From positions 1 through 64,000 of the forward strand of contig VSCH01000015.1 in assembly GCA_047459075.1 (NCBI GenBank): a DNA stretch of 64,000 nt. Direction: 5' to 3'. The notes under the pieces are model-generated. The model made no database searches, was not told where the DNA came from, and saw only the letters and a list, made by a program, of their open reading frames with translations. The position numbers and the translations under genes are program-made. Source of the DNA: ZC4RG19 sp017577565 (GTDB lineage: Bacteria; Actinomycetota; Acidimicrobiia; Acidimicrobiales; VFJN01). Below, one piece after another: positions 15,949 to 25,486 of the stretch (position 1 is the stretch's first letter; each line of letters begins with the position of its first letter).

Positions 15949-18702
15949 CTAGAGGGGGCCGGCCAGCCGGCGGACCGGGGGCACGGGGTCGCGGTCGACC
16001 GGGGCGATGCGCACCTTGGCGTCGACGATGGCGGCGCCGCCCGGGGCGACGATCACCGGGTTGAGCTCGACGCCCACGATCTCGGGCACCTCGTCGACCA
16101 GGTGGCCGACCCGGAGGAGCAGGTCCTCGAGCTGCCCGCGCCCGCCGGCGTCGAGCAGCTCGGCCACCGGCAGGCCGGCGACGAACCGGCGGGCCTCGAG
16201 GTCGGTCAGCGGCAGGACGTGGACCTGGGCCGCCGTCACCGCCGTCGCCACGCCCCCCGGTCCGACGGCGAGGACCGGGCCCACCATCGGCGTGTCGGAG
16301 ACGGACACGGCCACGTCGACGCCCGGCTCGGCCATCGGCTGCACGACCACCGGCCAGGTCCGCTCGCCCAGCGCCCCCGCCATGCGCTCGAGCGTCGCCC
16401 GCACGTGGGCCTCGTCGTGGACGTCGAGGGCCAGGCCCCCGGCCTCGGTCTTGGCCAGCCGCGTGCGGCTGACCGCCTTGATCGCCACCGGGAACCCGAG
16501 GTCGCGGGCGGCCTCGACCGCCTCGTCGACGTCCCCGGCGACCCGGGAGGCGACCATCGGCAGGCCCGCGGCGGCCAGCAGCTCGGCGGCCTCCCCCACC
16601 GGCAGCTCGCCCCCGACCCCGGCGGCCAGCGCCGCGGTGACCCGCGACCGGGCGGCCGCCGGGTCGGCGCCGGGCGGCTCGACGGCCCGCCCCTCCGGCG
16701 CCGATCGCCAGGCCGCGTAGCGGGTGACCTTGCCGAGCGCGTAGGCGGCGTCGTCGGGGAAGTCGAACACCGGCACGGGCGGGGCGCCCTCGGGGGTGAT
16801 CATCGTCGGGTGGGGGCCGAACACGCAGGCCACGAGCGGCGTGTCGCCGGCCTGCGTGGCCGCGGCCGCGACGGCGGCCACGAGGTCCTGGGTCGGCTGG
16901 CGGGGCGCCGGGGCGCACACGACGAGCACGCTGTCGACGCCGTCGTCGGCCAGCAGGGCGACCAGCGCCCGGGTCAGGTCGTCGGCGGTCGCCTCGAAGC
17001 CGAGGTCGACGGTGCTGGCCCGGATGCGCACGCCGCTGCCGCCCGTGCCGACCGCCTCCCGCACGGCCGGCCCCACCGTGGCGAGCCGCAGCCCGGCGTC
17101 GACGCAGGCGTCGGCCGCGAGGGCGAGGGAGCCGCCGCCGTTGCCGACCAGCGCCACCCGGTCGCCCTTCGGCAGCGGCTGGCAGGCGAGGAGGCGGGCG
17201 ACGCCCAGCTGCTGGGCCAGCGTGTCGACCCGGATGATGCCGGTCTGCTCGACCAGCGCCTCGAAGGTCTCCGGCGGCAGGTCGACCTCGTCGGCCGGGT
17301 AGGCCCGGGCGGCGCCGCCGCTCTTCACCGCCACGATCGGCTTGGTGCGCGACAGGCTGCGGGCGATGCGGCTGAACTTGCGGGCGTTGCCGAACGACTC
17401 CAGGTAGAGCAGGACGAGCTTCGTGCGGTCGTCGTCGGCCCAGTACTGGAGCATGTCGTTGGCCGACACGTCGGCCCGGTTGCCGATCGCCGCGAACGAC
17501 GAGGCGCCCAGGCCGGCCTCGCCGATGCGCTCGAGCAGCGCGCCGCCGATCGTGCCCGACTCCGACAGCAGCGCCACCGGGCCCGGCCGGACGGTGGGCG
17601 TGGCGAAGGTCGCGTGCAGGCGCACCTCCGGATCGGTGTTGATGACGCCGAGGCAGTTCGGGCCGAGCAGCCGCATGCCGTGGCGCCGGCAGGCCCGCAG
17701 CGTGGCGGCCGAGAGGGCGGCGCCCTCGGGCCCGGCCTCTGCGAAGCCGGCGGAGATGACGATGACCGCCCGGACGCCCTTCTGCCCGCACTCCTCGACG
17801 ACGTCCGGCACCTCGGCGGCCGGGACGACGACGATGGCCAGGTCGACCGGGCCCTCGACGTCGGCGATCGACCGCACCGCCGGCACGCCGCCGACGTGCT
17901 CCGCGTTGCGGTTCACCGGGTGGACGGGGGCGTTGACGCCGTGGGCCAGCAGGTTGCGCAGCACGGCGTGGCCGACGCTGTGACGGTCGCGCCCGGCGCC
18001 GATGACGGCGATCGAGCGGGGCTCGAGCAGGCGGCGCACGGCCTCGGCCTCGGCCCGCTGGGCCCGGGCCTCGATGGCGGCCATCGCCTCGGGCGTCGGT
18101 CGGAGGTCGAGGTGCACCTCGATCACCCCCTCCTCGAAGGTGCTGCGCACCTGGAAGCCGGCCGCCCGGAACACGCCGACCATGCGCCGGTTCGCGGGCA
18201 GCACCGTGGCGGTGAAGGCGCTGATGCCGTTGCGGCGGGCGGCCTCGGCCAGGTACTCGAGCATCAGCGTCGCCATGCCCCGCCCCCGGTGGGCGTCGTC
18301 GATGAAGAAGGCGACCTCCGCCTCGGAGCGCATCGGCCAGCGGTCGTAGCGGGCGACGCCGACGAGCACGTCGCCCCGCAGGGCCACGAAGGCCATGCGG
18401 TCGACGTAGTCGACGTGGGTGAGGTGGTGGACCTCCTCGTCGCTGAGGCGGGGGTGGGGCGAGAAGTAGCGGAAGTAGATGCTCTCGGGCGACTGCCGGC
18501 CGTGGAAGTCGACGAGACGGGGGCCGTCGTCGGGCCGGATCGGCCGGATGCGCACGGTGCTCCCGTCCGCGAGCACCACGTCCGCGTCCCACTCGGCCGG
18601 GTACCCCGGCGGCAGCGGCGTCTCCTCCGCCGCCTCGCCGGTCGTGGTGGCGTCCTCCACGGCGCCGAGGGTACCGAGGCGCCGCCGGCACCGAGCGCCC
18701 AC
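15949..18702 (-). CDS. GNAT-acyl-CoA synthetase (NDP-forming) fusion, Pat-like
   Basis: The protein of about 905-917 residues starts with a GNAT domain (~35-200, FFIDDAHRGRGMATLMLEYL). It continues with a CoA-binding domain (IAVIGAGRDRHSVGHAVLRN), a succinyl-CoA-ligase-like flavodoxin domain (LLSESGTIGGALLERI) and a C-terminal ATP-grasp domain (FPVAIKAVSRTRLAKTEAGG). This is the domain set of bacterial protein acyltransferases of the Pat type, with GNAT at the N-terminus rather than the C-terminus. It may acetylate and inhibit acyl-CoA synthetases; the ligase half may be sensory or catalytic. GTG 18660 (VEDATTTG) is a plausible alternative start to GTG 18702. Confidence 0.9.
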   Translation of the reverse strand: MGARCRRRLGTLGAVEDATTTGEAAEETPLPPGYPAEWDADVVLADGSTVRIRPIRPDDGPRLVDFHGRQSPESIYFRYFSPHPRLSDEEVHHLTHVDYVDRMAFVALRGDVLVGVARYDRWPMRSEAEVAFFIDDAHRGRGMATLMLEYLAEAARRNGISAFTATVLPANRRMVGVFRAAGFQVRSTFEEGVIEVHLDLRPTPEAMAAIEARAQRAEAEAVRRLLEPRSIAVIGAGRDRHSVGHAVLRNLLAHGVNAPVHPVNRNAEHVGGVPAVRSIADVEGPVDLAIVVVPAAEVPDVVEECGQKGVRAVIVISAGFAEAGPEGAALSAATLRACRRHGMRLLGPNCLGVINTDPEVRLHATFATPTVRPGPVALLSESGTIGGALLERIGEAGLGASSFAAIGNRADVSANDMLQYWADDDRTKLVLLYLESFGNARKFSRIARSLSRTKPIVAVKSGGAARAYPADEVDLPPETFEALVEQTGIIRVDTLAQQLGVARLLACQPLPKGDRVALVGNGGGSLALAADACVDAGLRLATVGPAVREAVGTGGSGVRIRASTVDLGFEATADDLTRALVALLADDGVDSVLVVCAPAPRQPTQDLVAAVAAAATQAGDTPLVACVFGPHPTMITPEGAPPVPVFDFPDDAAYALGKVTRYAAWRSAPEGRAVEPPGADPAAARSRVTAALAAGVGGELPVGEAAELLAAAGLPMVASRVAGDVDEAVEAARDLGFPVAIKAVSRTRLAKTEAGGLALDVHDEAHVRATLERMAGALGERTWPVVVQPMAEPGVDVAVSVSDTPMVGPVLAVGPGGVATAVTAAQVHVLPLTDLEARRFVAGLPVAELLDAGGRGQLEDLLLRVGHLVDEVPEIVGVELNPVIVAPGGAAIVDAKVRIAPVDRDPVPPVRRLAGPL

Positions 18703-18794
18703 GCCTCGTGCTGACCCCGGCGTCAGCCGGCGCGCTACCGTGCGGTCCTCGGCGCCGCCGGCGCGCGGCGCGGCGGACGAAGGAGCCCCCCAAC

Positions 18795-20177
18795 GTGATG
18801 CGGAGACTGAGCGCGCTACTCGCGGCCGTCGTCGTGGCGGTGACGGCGGCAGCCTGTGCCCAGGAGGCCGACGGGGAGCTGACGGTGCTCGGCGGATCGG
18901 GCCCCGACGGCCCGCCGACGCCCGACAGCTCCGGTGACCCGGGCGCGGTCGCCGAGCAGGCCATCGTCGACGTCGAGGCCTGGTGGGAGGACGTGTTCCC
19001 CGAGGTCTACGGCGGCGCCTTCGAGCCGGTCGCCGGCTACTACCCGTACGGCCCGGACACGCCGTCGCCGCCCTGCGGCGGCCCGCCGCCGCCCTACGAG
19101 GTCATCGCCGACAACGCCTTCTACTGCCCGGAGACCGACATCATCGCCTGGGACGAGCACCAGCTCCTCCCCTACCTCGACCAGGAGTTCGGCTCGTACA
19201 CGGTGGCGATCGTGATCGCCCACGAGTACGGCCACGCCATCCAGGCCCGGGCCGACGCGATCGACCGCACCGTCGACCTCGAGCTGCAGGCCGACTGCTT
19301 CGCCGGCGCGTTCACGGACCACGTCGTCGAGGGCGGCGCGTCGGGCTTCGACGAGGGCGACGTCAACCTCGACCTGACCGTCGCCGGCCTCATCTCGATC
19401 CGCGACCTGCCCGGCACCGACCCCGACGAGCCCTACGCCCACGGCAGCGGCTTCGACCGGGTGGGCGCCTTCCAGGACGGCTTCGAGAACGGCCCCGAGA
19501 AGTGCGCCGAGTACGCGGATCCGAGCCGGGACCGGATCACCGCCGAGCTCGCGTTCACGGCGCGTGACTACGCGACCGGTGGCGACCTCCACCTCTACGA
19601 CGGGGCGGAGCCGGGCCTGCTGTCCCTCGTGTTCGCCGACCTCAACGACTTCTACGGTGCCCTGTTCAACGAGCTGGGCGAGGAGTTCGAGCCGGTCGAC
19701 GACCTCGTCCTCGCCGACCCGGCGACCGACGGCGTCGAGTGCGGTGGCGAGACGCTGAGCGGGAGCGAGCTCGAGCGGGCGGCGCTCTACTGCGTCGACG
19801 AGAACATCGTGCTGCTCGACCGGGGCTTCGTCGAGGACGACCTCTACTCGCTGGGCGACTTCGCCGTGGCCAGCGAGATCGCCCGCCTGTGGGCGATCGC
19901 CGCCCAGGTGCAGCTGGGCGTGGCCGACGACGACGGCGCCCTGCTGCAGGCCGACTGCCTGACCGGCCGGTGGGCGGCGTGGACCTACCCCCGGGACGAG
20001 GCCCGCACCCCGGAGAGCGACCAGCTCGTCATGTCGGGCGGGGACCTCGACGAGGGCATCATGGCCTTCCTCGCCTTCGGCTTCGGCGACGAGGAGGTCT
20101 TCGACCGCATCGAGGCCCTGCGGACCGGGTTCTTCGACGGCTACGAGGCCTGCGAGGAGTACGCGCCGCTGTCCTGA
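18795..20177 (+). CDS. lipoprotein-like zinc metallopeptidase with duplicated domain
   Basis: The protein of about 460 residues starts at GTG 18795 with GAAGGAG upstream. A signal peptide (RRLSALLAAVVVAVTAAAC) ends in a Cys that may be lipidated. The first half contains a neutral zinc peptidase core: VIAHEYGHAIQAR (HExxH) and the third-ligand region LELQADCFAGAF, as in YpfJ-like peptidases. The second half repeats the layout (YCVDENIVLLD, then LLQADCLTGRWAAW), but the HExxH site reads SEIARLW, so that copy should be inactive. Cysteines recur in both halves, consistent with disulfides outside the membrane. Substrate is unknown. Confidence 0.85.
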   Translation: MMRRLSALLAAVVVAVTAAACAQEADGELTVLGGSGPDGPPTPDSSGDPGAVAEQAIVDVEAWWEDVFPEVYGGAFEPVAGYYPYGPDTPSPPCGGPPPPYEVIADNAFYCPETDIIAWDEHQLLPYLDQEFGSYTVAIVIAHEYGHAIQARADAIDRTVDLELQADCFAGAFTDHVVEGGASGFDEGDVNLDLTVAGLISIRDLPGTDPDEPYAHGSGFDRVGAFQDGFENGPEKCAEYADPSRDRITAELAFTARDYATGGDLHLYDGAEPGLLSLVFADLNDFYGALFNELGEEFEPVDDLVLADPATDGVECGGETLSGSELERAALYCVDENIVLLDRGFVEDDLYSLGDFAVASEIARLWAIAAQVQLGVADDDGALLQADCLTGRWAAWTYPRDEARTPESDQLVMSGGDLDEGIMAFLAFGFGDEEVFDRIEALRTGFFDGYEACEEYAPLS

Positions 20178-20232
20178 CCGCCCCGGCGCCGCCGCACGGC
20201 CGGCGACCGCCGGCCGCCGTCGCGGCTGCGGC

Positions 20233-20619
20233 TCAGCCGGCGGCCCGGCGCTTGCGGCGGGACTCCCGGACCACCGCGGCGGCGATGCCGCCGACGCCGG
20301 CGACGATCAGCACGAAGACGAGGATCTGCAGGGCGCCGCCCCGGTCGCCGGCCTCCCGGGGCGGGTGGCCGGAGTTCGGCTTCGGGATGATGTCGGCGCC
20401 CGGCACCGGCTGGGGCGTCGTCTCGGTCCGCCCGTCGCCCTCGCCCGCCGGCGTCTCGGGCTCCTCCTGGCCGGCGACGGCCGGCTCGCCCGGGCCGGTG
20501 GGGCCGGCGGCGTGCGCCCGCACCGCCGCGGCCGCGGGCGCGGCGACGGCCGCCCCGACCAGCACGAGCGCCAGCGCGGCGGCCAGGGCGAGGACCGGGT
20601 GGGCGGGCCGGCGGCGCAT
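20233..20619 (-). CDS. small secreted/membrane-anchored hypothetical protein
   Basis: This 128-residue protein has an N-terminal signal peptide (VLALAAALALVLVGAAVA) and a Pro/Glu/Thr-rich linker. A C-terminal membrane helix (LQILVFVLIVAGVGGIAAAVV) and the basic tail RESRRKRRAAG follow. The arrangement is that of a cell-surface protein held by a C-terminal anchor. It starts 44 nt after the aldehyde dehydrogenase stop and is probably cotranscribed. No family was recognised. Confidence 0.65.
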   Translation of the reverse strand: MRRRPAHPVLALAAALALVLVGAAVAAPAAAAVRAHAAGPTGPGEPAVAGQEEPETPAGEGDGRTETTPQPVPGADIIPKPNSGHPPREAGDRGGALQILVFVLIVAGVGGIAAAVVRESRRKRRAAG

Positions 20620-20663
20620 GGAGCCATGGTCCGACCGGCCCGCCCCCGCGGTCAAAACGGCCC

Positions 20664-22118
20664 TCAGCTGGGCGGCGTGTAGTCGCCCGGCAGGACGATC
20701 GACTTCGTCTCCAGGTAGGCGGACAGGCCCTCGGGCCCCAGCTCGCGGCCGACGCCGGAGGCCTTGTAGCCGCCGAAGGGGTTGCGCATGTCGAGCGTGC
20801 CGAACTGGTTGACGCCGTAGGTGCCGGTGCGCACCCGCTTGGCGACCTCGATGCCGGCCTCGACGTCGCTCGTCCACACGGAGCCGGACAGGCCGTAGTC
20901 GCTGTCGTTGGCGATGCGGACGGCGTCGTCGACGTCCTCGTAGGACAGCACCGACAGCACCGGCCCGAAGATCTCCTCCCGGGCGATGGTCATGCTGTTG
21001 TCGACGTCGACGAACAGCGTCGGCTCGACGTACCAGCCCTTGTCCAGGCCGGCCGGGCGGCCGCCGCCCACGGCGACCTTGGCCCCCTCGTCCCGGCCCT
21101 TCTCGATGTAGCCGAGCACCCGGTCGCGCTGGCGCTCGGCGACCAGCGGGCCGACGGCGACCGACGGGTCGGTCGGGTCGCCGACGGTGGTGCCGGCCAC
21201 CGCGTCGCGCAGGGCGTCGACGACCTCGTCGTAGCGGTTGCGGGAGGCGAGGATGCGGGTCTGGGCGATGCAGGCCTGGCCGTTGTTCATGAGGGCGGTG
21301 CCCATGAGCATCGGCATGATCGCCTCGAGGTCGGCGTCGTCCAGGATGATCGCCGCCGACTTGCCGCCCAGCTCCAGCGTGCACCGCTTGAGGTGCTCGC
21401 CGCAGATGGCCCCCACCCGCCGGCCGGCGGCGGTCGACCCGGTGAAGGCGACCTTGTCGACGCCGGGGTGGCGCACGAGGTACTCGCCGACCTCGCGCCC
21501 GGCGGGGAGGATCGACACCATGCCCTTCGGCAGCTCGATCTCGTCGAGGATCTCGCCGAGGATGTAGGCGTCGAGCGGCGTCTCGGGCGAGGGCTTGAGG
21601 ATCATCGGCGACCCGGCGGCCAGCGCCGCGCCCAGCTTCAGGGCGACGATGAACAGGGGCACGTTCCAGGGGATGATCCCGGCCGAGACCCCGACGGGCT
21701 CCTTGCGCACGAGCACGGGGCCGAGGGCGCCCGGGCGGATCTCCTCGAAGGTGAAGGACCTCGCCAGGTCGACCCACCCGTCGAGGACCATGGAGGCGCT
21801 CAGCACCTGGCCCATCAGCGACCAGCTGGCGGGCGACCCCATCTCGGCGGTGATGGTGTCGGCCAGCTCCTGCGAGCGGGCCTGGATGCCCTGCGAGAGC
21901 TTGGCGATGTACTCGGCCCGCTCCTCGGGGCTGAGCCGGGGGAAGGGTCCGTCCAGCGCCGCGCGCGCGGCCTCGACGGCCCGGTCGACGTCGCCCTCGG
22001 ACGCCTCCGGGGTGCGGGCGATGACCTCCTCGGTGGCCGGGCTGACGACCTCGATCGTCGCCGTGCCGGCCGGCGCCACCCACTCGCCGCCGATGTAGAG
22101 GGTGTCCTTGATCTCCAT
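20664..22118 (-). CDS. NAD(P)-dependent aldehyde dehydrogenase
   Basis: The 484-residue protein oxidises aldehydes to acids. The catalytic Cys lies in NNGQACIAQTR, the Glu in TLELGGKSA, and the nucleotide-contact region is FTGSTAAGRRV. IIPWNVPLF and EEIFGPVLSV are family hallmarks. ATG 22118 has AGGAGG 4 nt upstream. The divergent P450 gene across a 91-bp region with a dyad suggests joint control, perhaps alkane, terpene or steroid side-chain oxidation. Substrate is not determinable. Confidence 0.95.
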   Translation of the reverse strand: MEIKDTLYIGGEWVAPAGTATIEVVSPATEEVIARTPEASEGDVDRAVEAARAALDGPFPRLSPEERAEYIAKLSQGIQARSQELADTITAEMGSPASWSLMGQVLSASMVLDGWVDLARSFTFEEIRPGALGPVLVRKEPVGVSAGIIPWNVPLFIVALKLGAALAAGSPMILKPSPETPLDAYILGEILDEIELPKGMVSILPAGREVGEYLVRHPGVDKVAFTGSTAAGRRVGAICGEHLKRCTLELGGKSAAIILDDADLEAIMPMLMGTALMNNGQACIAQTRILASRNRYDEVVDALRDAVAGTTVGDPTDPSVAVGPLVAERQRDRVLGYIEKGRDEGAKVAVGGGRPAGLDKGWYVEPTLFVDVDNSMTIAREEIFGPVLSVLSYEDVDDAVRIANDSDYGLSGSVWTSDVEAGIEVAKRVRTGTYGVNQFGTLDMRNPFGGYKASGVGRELGPEGLSAYLETKSIVLPGDYTPPS

Positions 22119-22142
22119 GAGGCCTCCTGCGCCCGGACTCGA

Positions 22143-22161
22143 ACCTGAAACCGTGTCAGGT
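22143..22161. promoter_or_regulatory. dyad between aldehyde dehydrogenase and P450: candidate TetR-type operator
   Basis: ACCTGA (22143-22148) and TCAGGT (22156-22161) flank AACCGTG. The dyad lies centrally in the divergent promoter region. Such TGA-N7-TCA dyads resemble TetR-family operators seen before actinobacterial P450 and dehydrogenase genes; the regulator is not identified. Confidence 0.45.
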
Positions 22162-22209
22162 ATCGTGCCACGGGTCACGGTCGCGAGCACGGGTCCAGGG
22201 GGGACGGCC

Positions 22210-23406
22210 ATGGGCACGATCGGCGCGGACCTCGCCGAGCAGGTGCTGGGTGACGGCGTCCTGGCCGCCGACCCCCTGCCCGCGCTGGCCCGCCTGCGGG
22301 CGGAGGCGCCGGTCGCGCCCCACCGGCCGACGGGAGCCTGGATCCTGTCCCGCCACGCCGACGTCCTCGCGGCCTCCCGCGACCCGGCGACCTTCTGCTC
22401 CGGCCGGGGCGTCCTGCTCGAGGAGATCGGCGTCGAGTACCCGTCGCCGCCGACGATGATGCACACCGACCCGCCGGACCACACCCGCTACCGGCGGCTG
22501 GTGGCCCCGGCGTTCGCGCCCCGGGTCGTGCGGGCGCTCGAGGCGCCGATCGCCGCCCGGGCCCGGGCCGCGGTCGCCGCCCTGCCGGCGGGCGAGCCGG
22601 TCGACGTCGTCGCCGAGCTGGCCGTGCCCTTCCCGCTGCGGATCATCGCCGACCTCCTCGGCGTCCCCGAGGACGACTGGCCCCGGTTCCACGAGTGGTC
22701 GGAGGCGGCCGTGCCGGGGGCGAGCGACCGGTCCCCGGACGAGGCCGCGGCGCTCATGGGCGAGATGACCGGGTACCTGCTCGCGGCGGCCGCCGACCGC
22801 CGGGCGCGCCCCCGCGACGACGTCATCTCGCTGCTGGCCACCGTCGAGGTCGACGGCGAGCGGCTCGACGACGACGAGCTCGCCATGTTCCTCGTGCAGC
22901 TGCTGGTGGCGGGCAACGAGACGACCCGCAACGCCCTGGCCGGCGGCCTGGTCGCCTTCGCCGAGCACCCCGACCAGTGGGACCGGCTCCGCGCCGACCG
23001 GTCGCCCCCCGCCCTCGCCGCCGCGGTCGAGGAGGTCCTGCGGTGGACGACGCCGGTCGTCTACTTCCTGCGCACCACCACCCGGGGCGTCACCATGCAC
23101 GGCGTCGACCTGCCGGCCGGCACGCCGGTCGTGCTCCACTACCTGTCCGCCAACCGGGACGAGGCCGCCTTCGGCCCGACCGCGGACCGGTTCCTCGTCG
23201 ACCGCGACCCCAACCCCCACCTGGCCTTCGGCGCCGGGCCCCACCTCTGCCTCGGCGCCGCGCTGGCCCGGCTCGAGCTGCGGGCGGTGCTCGGCGCGCT
23301 GGCCGACCGGTTCGCCCGGCTGGAGCCGGCCGGCCCGGTCGAGCGGGCGATGTCGCTGGTCATCGCCGGCCACCGCCGGGCGCCGCTGGCCCTGCACCCG
23401 GCCTGA
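22210..23406 (+). CDS. cytochrome P450
   Basis: The 398-residue soluble P450 has the I-helix oxygen-activation motif LLVAGNETTRNAL, the ExxR motif EEVLRWTTP and the heme loop HLAFGAGPHLCLGAALA with the thiolate Cys. ATG 22210 has GGGGGGAC six nt upstream. The class is the bacterial three-component type needing ferredoxin and reductase, which are not encoded nearby. The divergent aldehyde dehydrogenase suggests consecutive oxidation of one substrate. Confidence 0.95.
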   Translation: MGTIGADLAEQVLGDGVLAADPLPALARLRAEAPVAPHRPTGAWILSRHADVLAASRDPATFCSGRGVLLEEIGVEYPSPPTMMHTDPPDHTRYRRLVAPAFAPRVVRALEAPIAARARAAVAALPAGEPVDVVAELAVPFPLRIIADLLGVPEDDWPRFHEWSEAAVPGASDRSPDEAAALMGEMTGYLLAAAADRRARPRDDVISLLATVEVDGERLDDDELAMFLVQLLVAGNETTRNALAGGLVAFAEHPDQWDRLRADRSPPALAAAVEEVLRWTTPVVYFLRTTTRGVTMHGVDLPAGTPVVLHYLSANRDEAAFGPTADRFLVDRDPNPHLAFGAGPHLCLGAALARLELRAVLGALADRFARLEPAGPVERAMSLVIAGHRRAPLALHPA

Positions 23407-23418
23407 CGCCGCGGCCGG

Positions 23419-25401
23419 TCAGCTGCGGAAGGCGGCGTAGGCGTCGAGCACCTCGGGGTTGGCCAGGCTCCCCCGGCTGGCCGCCGTGTCGGGGTCCGCG
23501 CCGGTGAGGATGCGCTTGACCGGCACCTCGAGCTTCTTGCCCGACAGCGTGCGGGGGACGCCGGGCACCGCCCGGACCTCGTCGGGCACGTGCCGGGGCG
23601 ACAGCTGGGTCCGCAGCGCCTCGGCGATCCGCCGCCGGAGCTCGTCGTCGACCTCGACCCCCGGCGCGGGGGTGACGAACAGGATCAGCCGGCCGGGGCC
23701 GCCTTCGGGGTCCTCGAGGTGGACGACGAGGCTGTCGGCGACCTCGGGGAGCGCCTCGACGACGGCGTAGATCTCGGCCGTGCCCATGCGCACCCCGCCC
23801 CGGTTCAGGGTCGCGTCCGAGCGGCCGGTGATCGTGCAGGCGCCGTCGGGCTGCAGCGTGACCCAGTCGCCGTGCGTCCACACGCCCGGGTGGCGCTCGA
23901 AGTAGGCCGCCCGGTAGCGGGAGCCGTCCTCGTCGCCCCAGAACCCGACCGGCATCGAGGGCATCGGCGCGGTGACGACCAGCTCGCCCTGCTCGCCGAC
24001 GACCGACCGGCCGGCCTCGTCGTAGGCCTCGACCTTGGCCCCCAGGTAGCGGCAGGAGATCTCGCCCGCCCGCACCGGCACCAGCGGGCAGCCCCCGACG
24101 AAGGCCGTGCAGACGTCGGTGCCGCCGCTGATCGACGACAGCAGCAGGTCGTCCCCGACCGCCTCGTAGACCCACTCGAAGCCGGCCGCGGGCAGCGGCG
24201 CGCCCGTCGAGCCGACGGCCCGCAGGGCACCGAGGTCGCCCAGCTCGGACGGCCGGACGCCGGCCTTGCGGCAGGCCATGAGGAAGGGCGCGGAGGTGCC
24301 GAAGAAGGTGACGCCCTCCTCGGCGGCCATGCGCCACAGGGCCCCGAGGTCGGGATGGCCGGGATCGCCGTCGAACAGCACCGGCGTCGCCCCGACGAGC
24401 AGGCCGGAGACGAGGTAGTTCCACATCATCCAGCCGGTCGTCGTGAACCAGAAGAACCGGTCGCCCGGTCCGAGGTCGTTGTGCAGCGCCAGCACCTTGT
24501 GGTGCTCGAGGACGATGCCGCCGTGGCCGTGGACGATGGGCTTGGGCAGGCCGGTCGTGCCCGACGAGTAGAGGACGTAGAGCGGGTGGTCGAAGGGGAC
24601 GGGCTCGGTGTCGAGCTCCTCGTGCTCCCCGACCAGCTCGTCCCAGCCGACCGCGCCCTCCAACCGGGCGTCGGGGTCGAGGTAGGGCACCTGGACCGTC
24701 GCCCGCAGCGACGGGAGCTCGGCACGGATGGCCGCCACCTCGGCCCGCCGGTCGACCCGCTTGTCCCCGTAGCGGTAGCCGTCGACGGCGAGCAGGGCCG
24801 CGGGCTCGATCTGGCGGAACCGGTCGACGACGCTGCGGACGCCGAACTCCGGCGCGCACGACGAGAACACCGCCCCGAGGCTGGCCGAGGCCAGCAGGGC
24901 GACGACGGCCTCCGGGACGTTGGGCAGGTAGGCGGCGACCCGGTCGCCGGGACCGACGCCCAGGCGCCGCAACCCGGCCCGGCACCGGGCGACCTGGTCG
25001 CGCAGCTCGGCCATCGACAGCTCGACCCGGGGGCGGGTCTGGGACAGGGCGACGAGCGCGGGACCGTCCGGCTCGCTGCGCAGCGCGTGGGCGGCGTAGT
25101 TGAGCCGCACGCCGGGGAACCACCGGGCCCCCGGCATCACCGGCTCCTCGAGGGCGCGGCCGACGGGGTCCGGCGACTCGAGCCGGAAGTGGTCCCAGAT
25201 CGAGCGCCAGAAGGCGTCGAGGTCGGTCACCGACCAGCGCCACAGGTCGTCGTAGCCGTCGAAGGCCAGCCCCCGCTCGTCGGCCAGCCAGCGCATGTAG
25301 CGCCCGATGCGGCTGCGCCGGCGGACCTCGTCGGACGGCTGCCACAGGACCCGTCCCCGTCGCTCGTCCGTCACCGACCCTTCCGTCACCATGGCCCTCA
25401 C
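23419..25401 (-). CDS. acetoacetyl-CoA synthetase (acetoacetate-CoA ligase)
   Basis: The protein of about 657 residues belongs to the ANL superfamily. The P-loop YSSGTTGLPKPIVHGHGG, GSTGAPLP, SGGTDVCTAF and the C-terminal catalytic lysine region RTLSGKKLEVPVK match acetoacetate-CoA ligases. The N-terminal WQPSDE and MRWLADERGLAF are also typical of that group. It activates acetoacetate for re-use of ketone bodies or PHB breakdown. ATG 25392 is preferred because TACCGT lies 7 nt upstream; GTG 25401 is also in frame. Confidence 0.93.
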   Translation of the reverse strand: MRAMVTEGSVTDERRGRVLWQPSDEVRRRSRIGRYMRWLADERGLAFDGYDDLWRWSVTDLDAFWRSIWDHFRLESPDPVGRALEEPVMPGARWFPGVRLNYAAHALRSEPDGPALVALSQTRPRVELSMAELRDQVARCRAGLRRLGVGPGDRVAAYLPNVPEAVVALLASASLGAVFSSCAPEFGVRSVVDRFRQIEPAALLAVDGYRYGDKRVDRRAEVAAIRAELPSLRATVQVPYLDPDARLEGAVGWDELVGEHEELDTEPVPFDHPLYVLYSSGTTGLPKPIVHGHGGIVLEHHKVLALHNDLGPGDRFFWFTTTGWMMWNYLVSGLLVGATPVLFDGDPGHPDLGALWRMAAEEGVTFFGTSAPFLMACRKAGVRPSELGDLGALRAVGSTGAPLPAAGFEWVYEAVGDDLLLSSISGGTDVCTAFVGGCPLVPVRAGEISCRYLGAKVEAYDEAGRSVVGEQGELVVTAPMPSMPVGFWGDEDGSRYRAAYFERHPGVWTHGDWVTLQPDGACTITGRSDATLNRGGVRMGTAEIYAVVEALPEVADSLVVHLEDPEGGPGRLILFVTPAPGVEVDDELRRRIAEALRTQLSPRHVPDEVRAVPGVPRTLSGKKLEVPVKRILTGADPDTAASRGSLANPEVLDAYAAFRS

Positions 25402-25405
25402 GGTA
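25400..25405 (-). promoter_or_regulatory. -10 element of the acetoacetyl-CoA synthetase gene
   Basis: TACCGT on the minus strand lies 7 nt before ATG 25392, consistent with a leaderless mRNA and supporting that start. Confidence 0.5.
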
Positions 25406-25486
25406 GGCGGCCCCGGCGCCCCCGTCCCGGCCGTCCGCCCGGGGCCCGGCGCCGGGGAGGTGGTGCCCGGCCGGCGCCCCGGCTTC

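Noticed and set aside
16102..18714. 870-residue plus-strand open frame
   Set aside because: It is antisense to the GNAT/acyl-CoA synthetase gene, with no motif.
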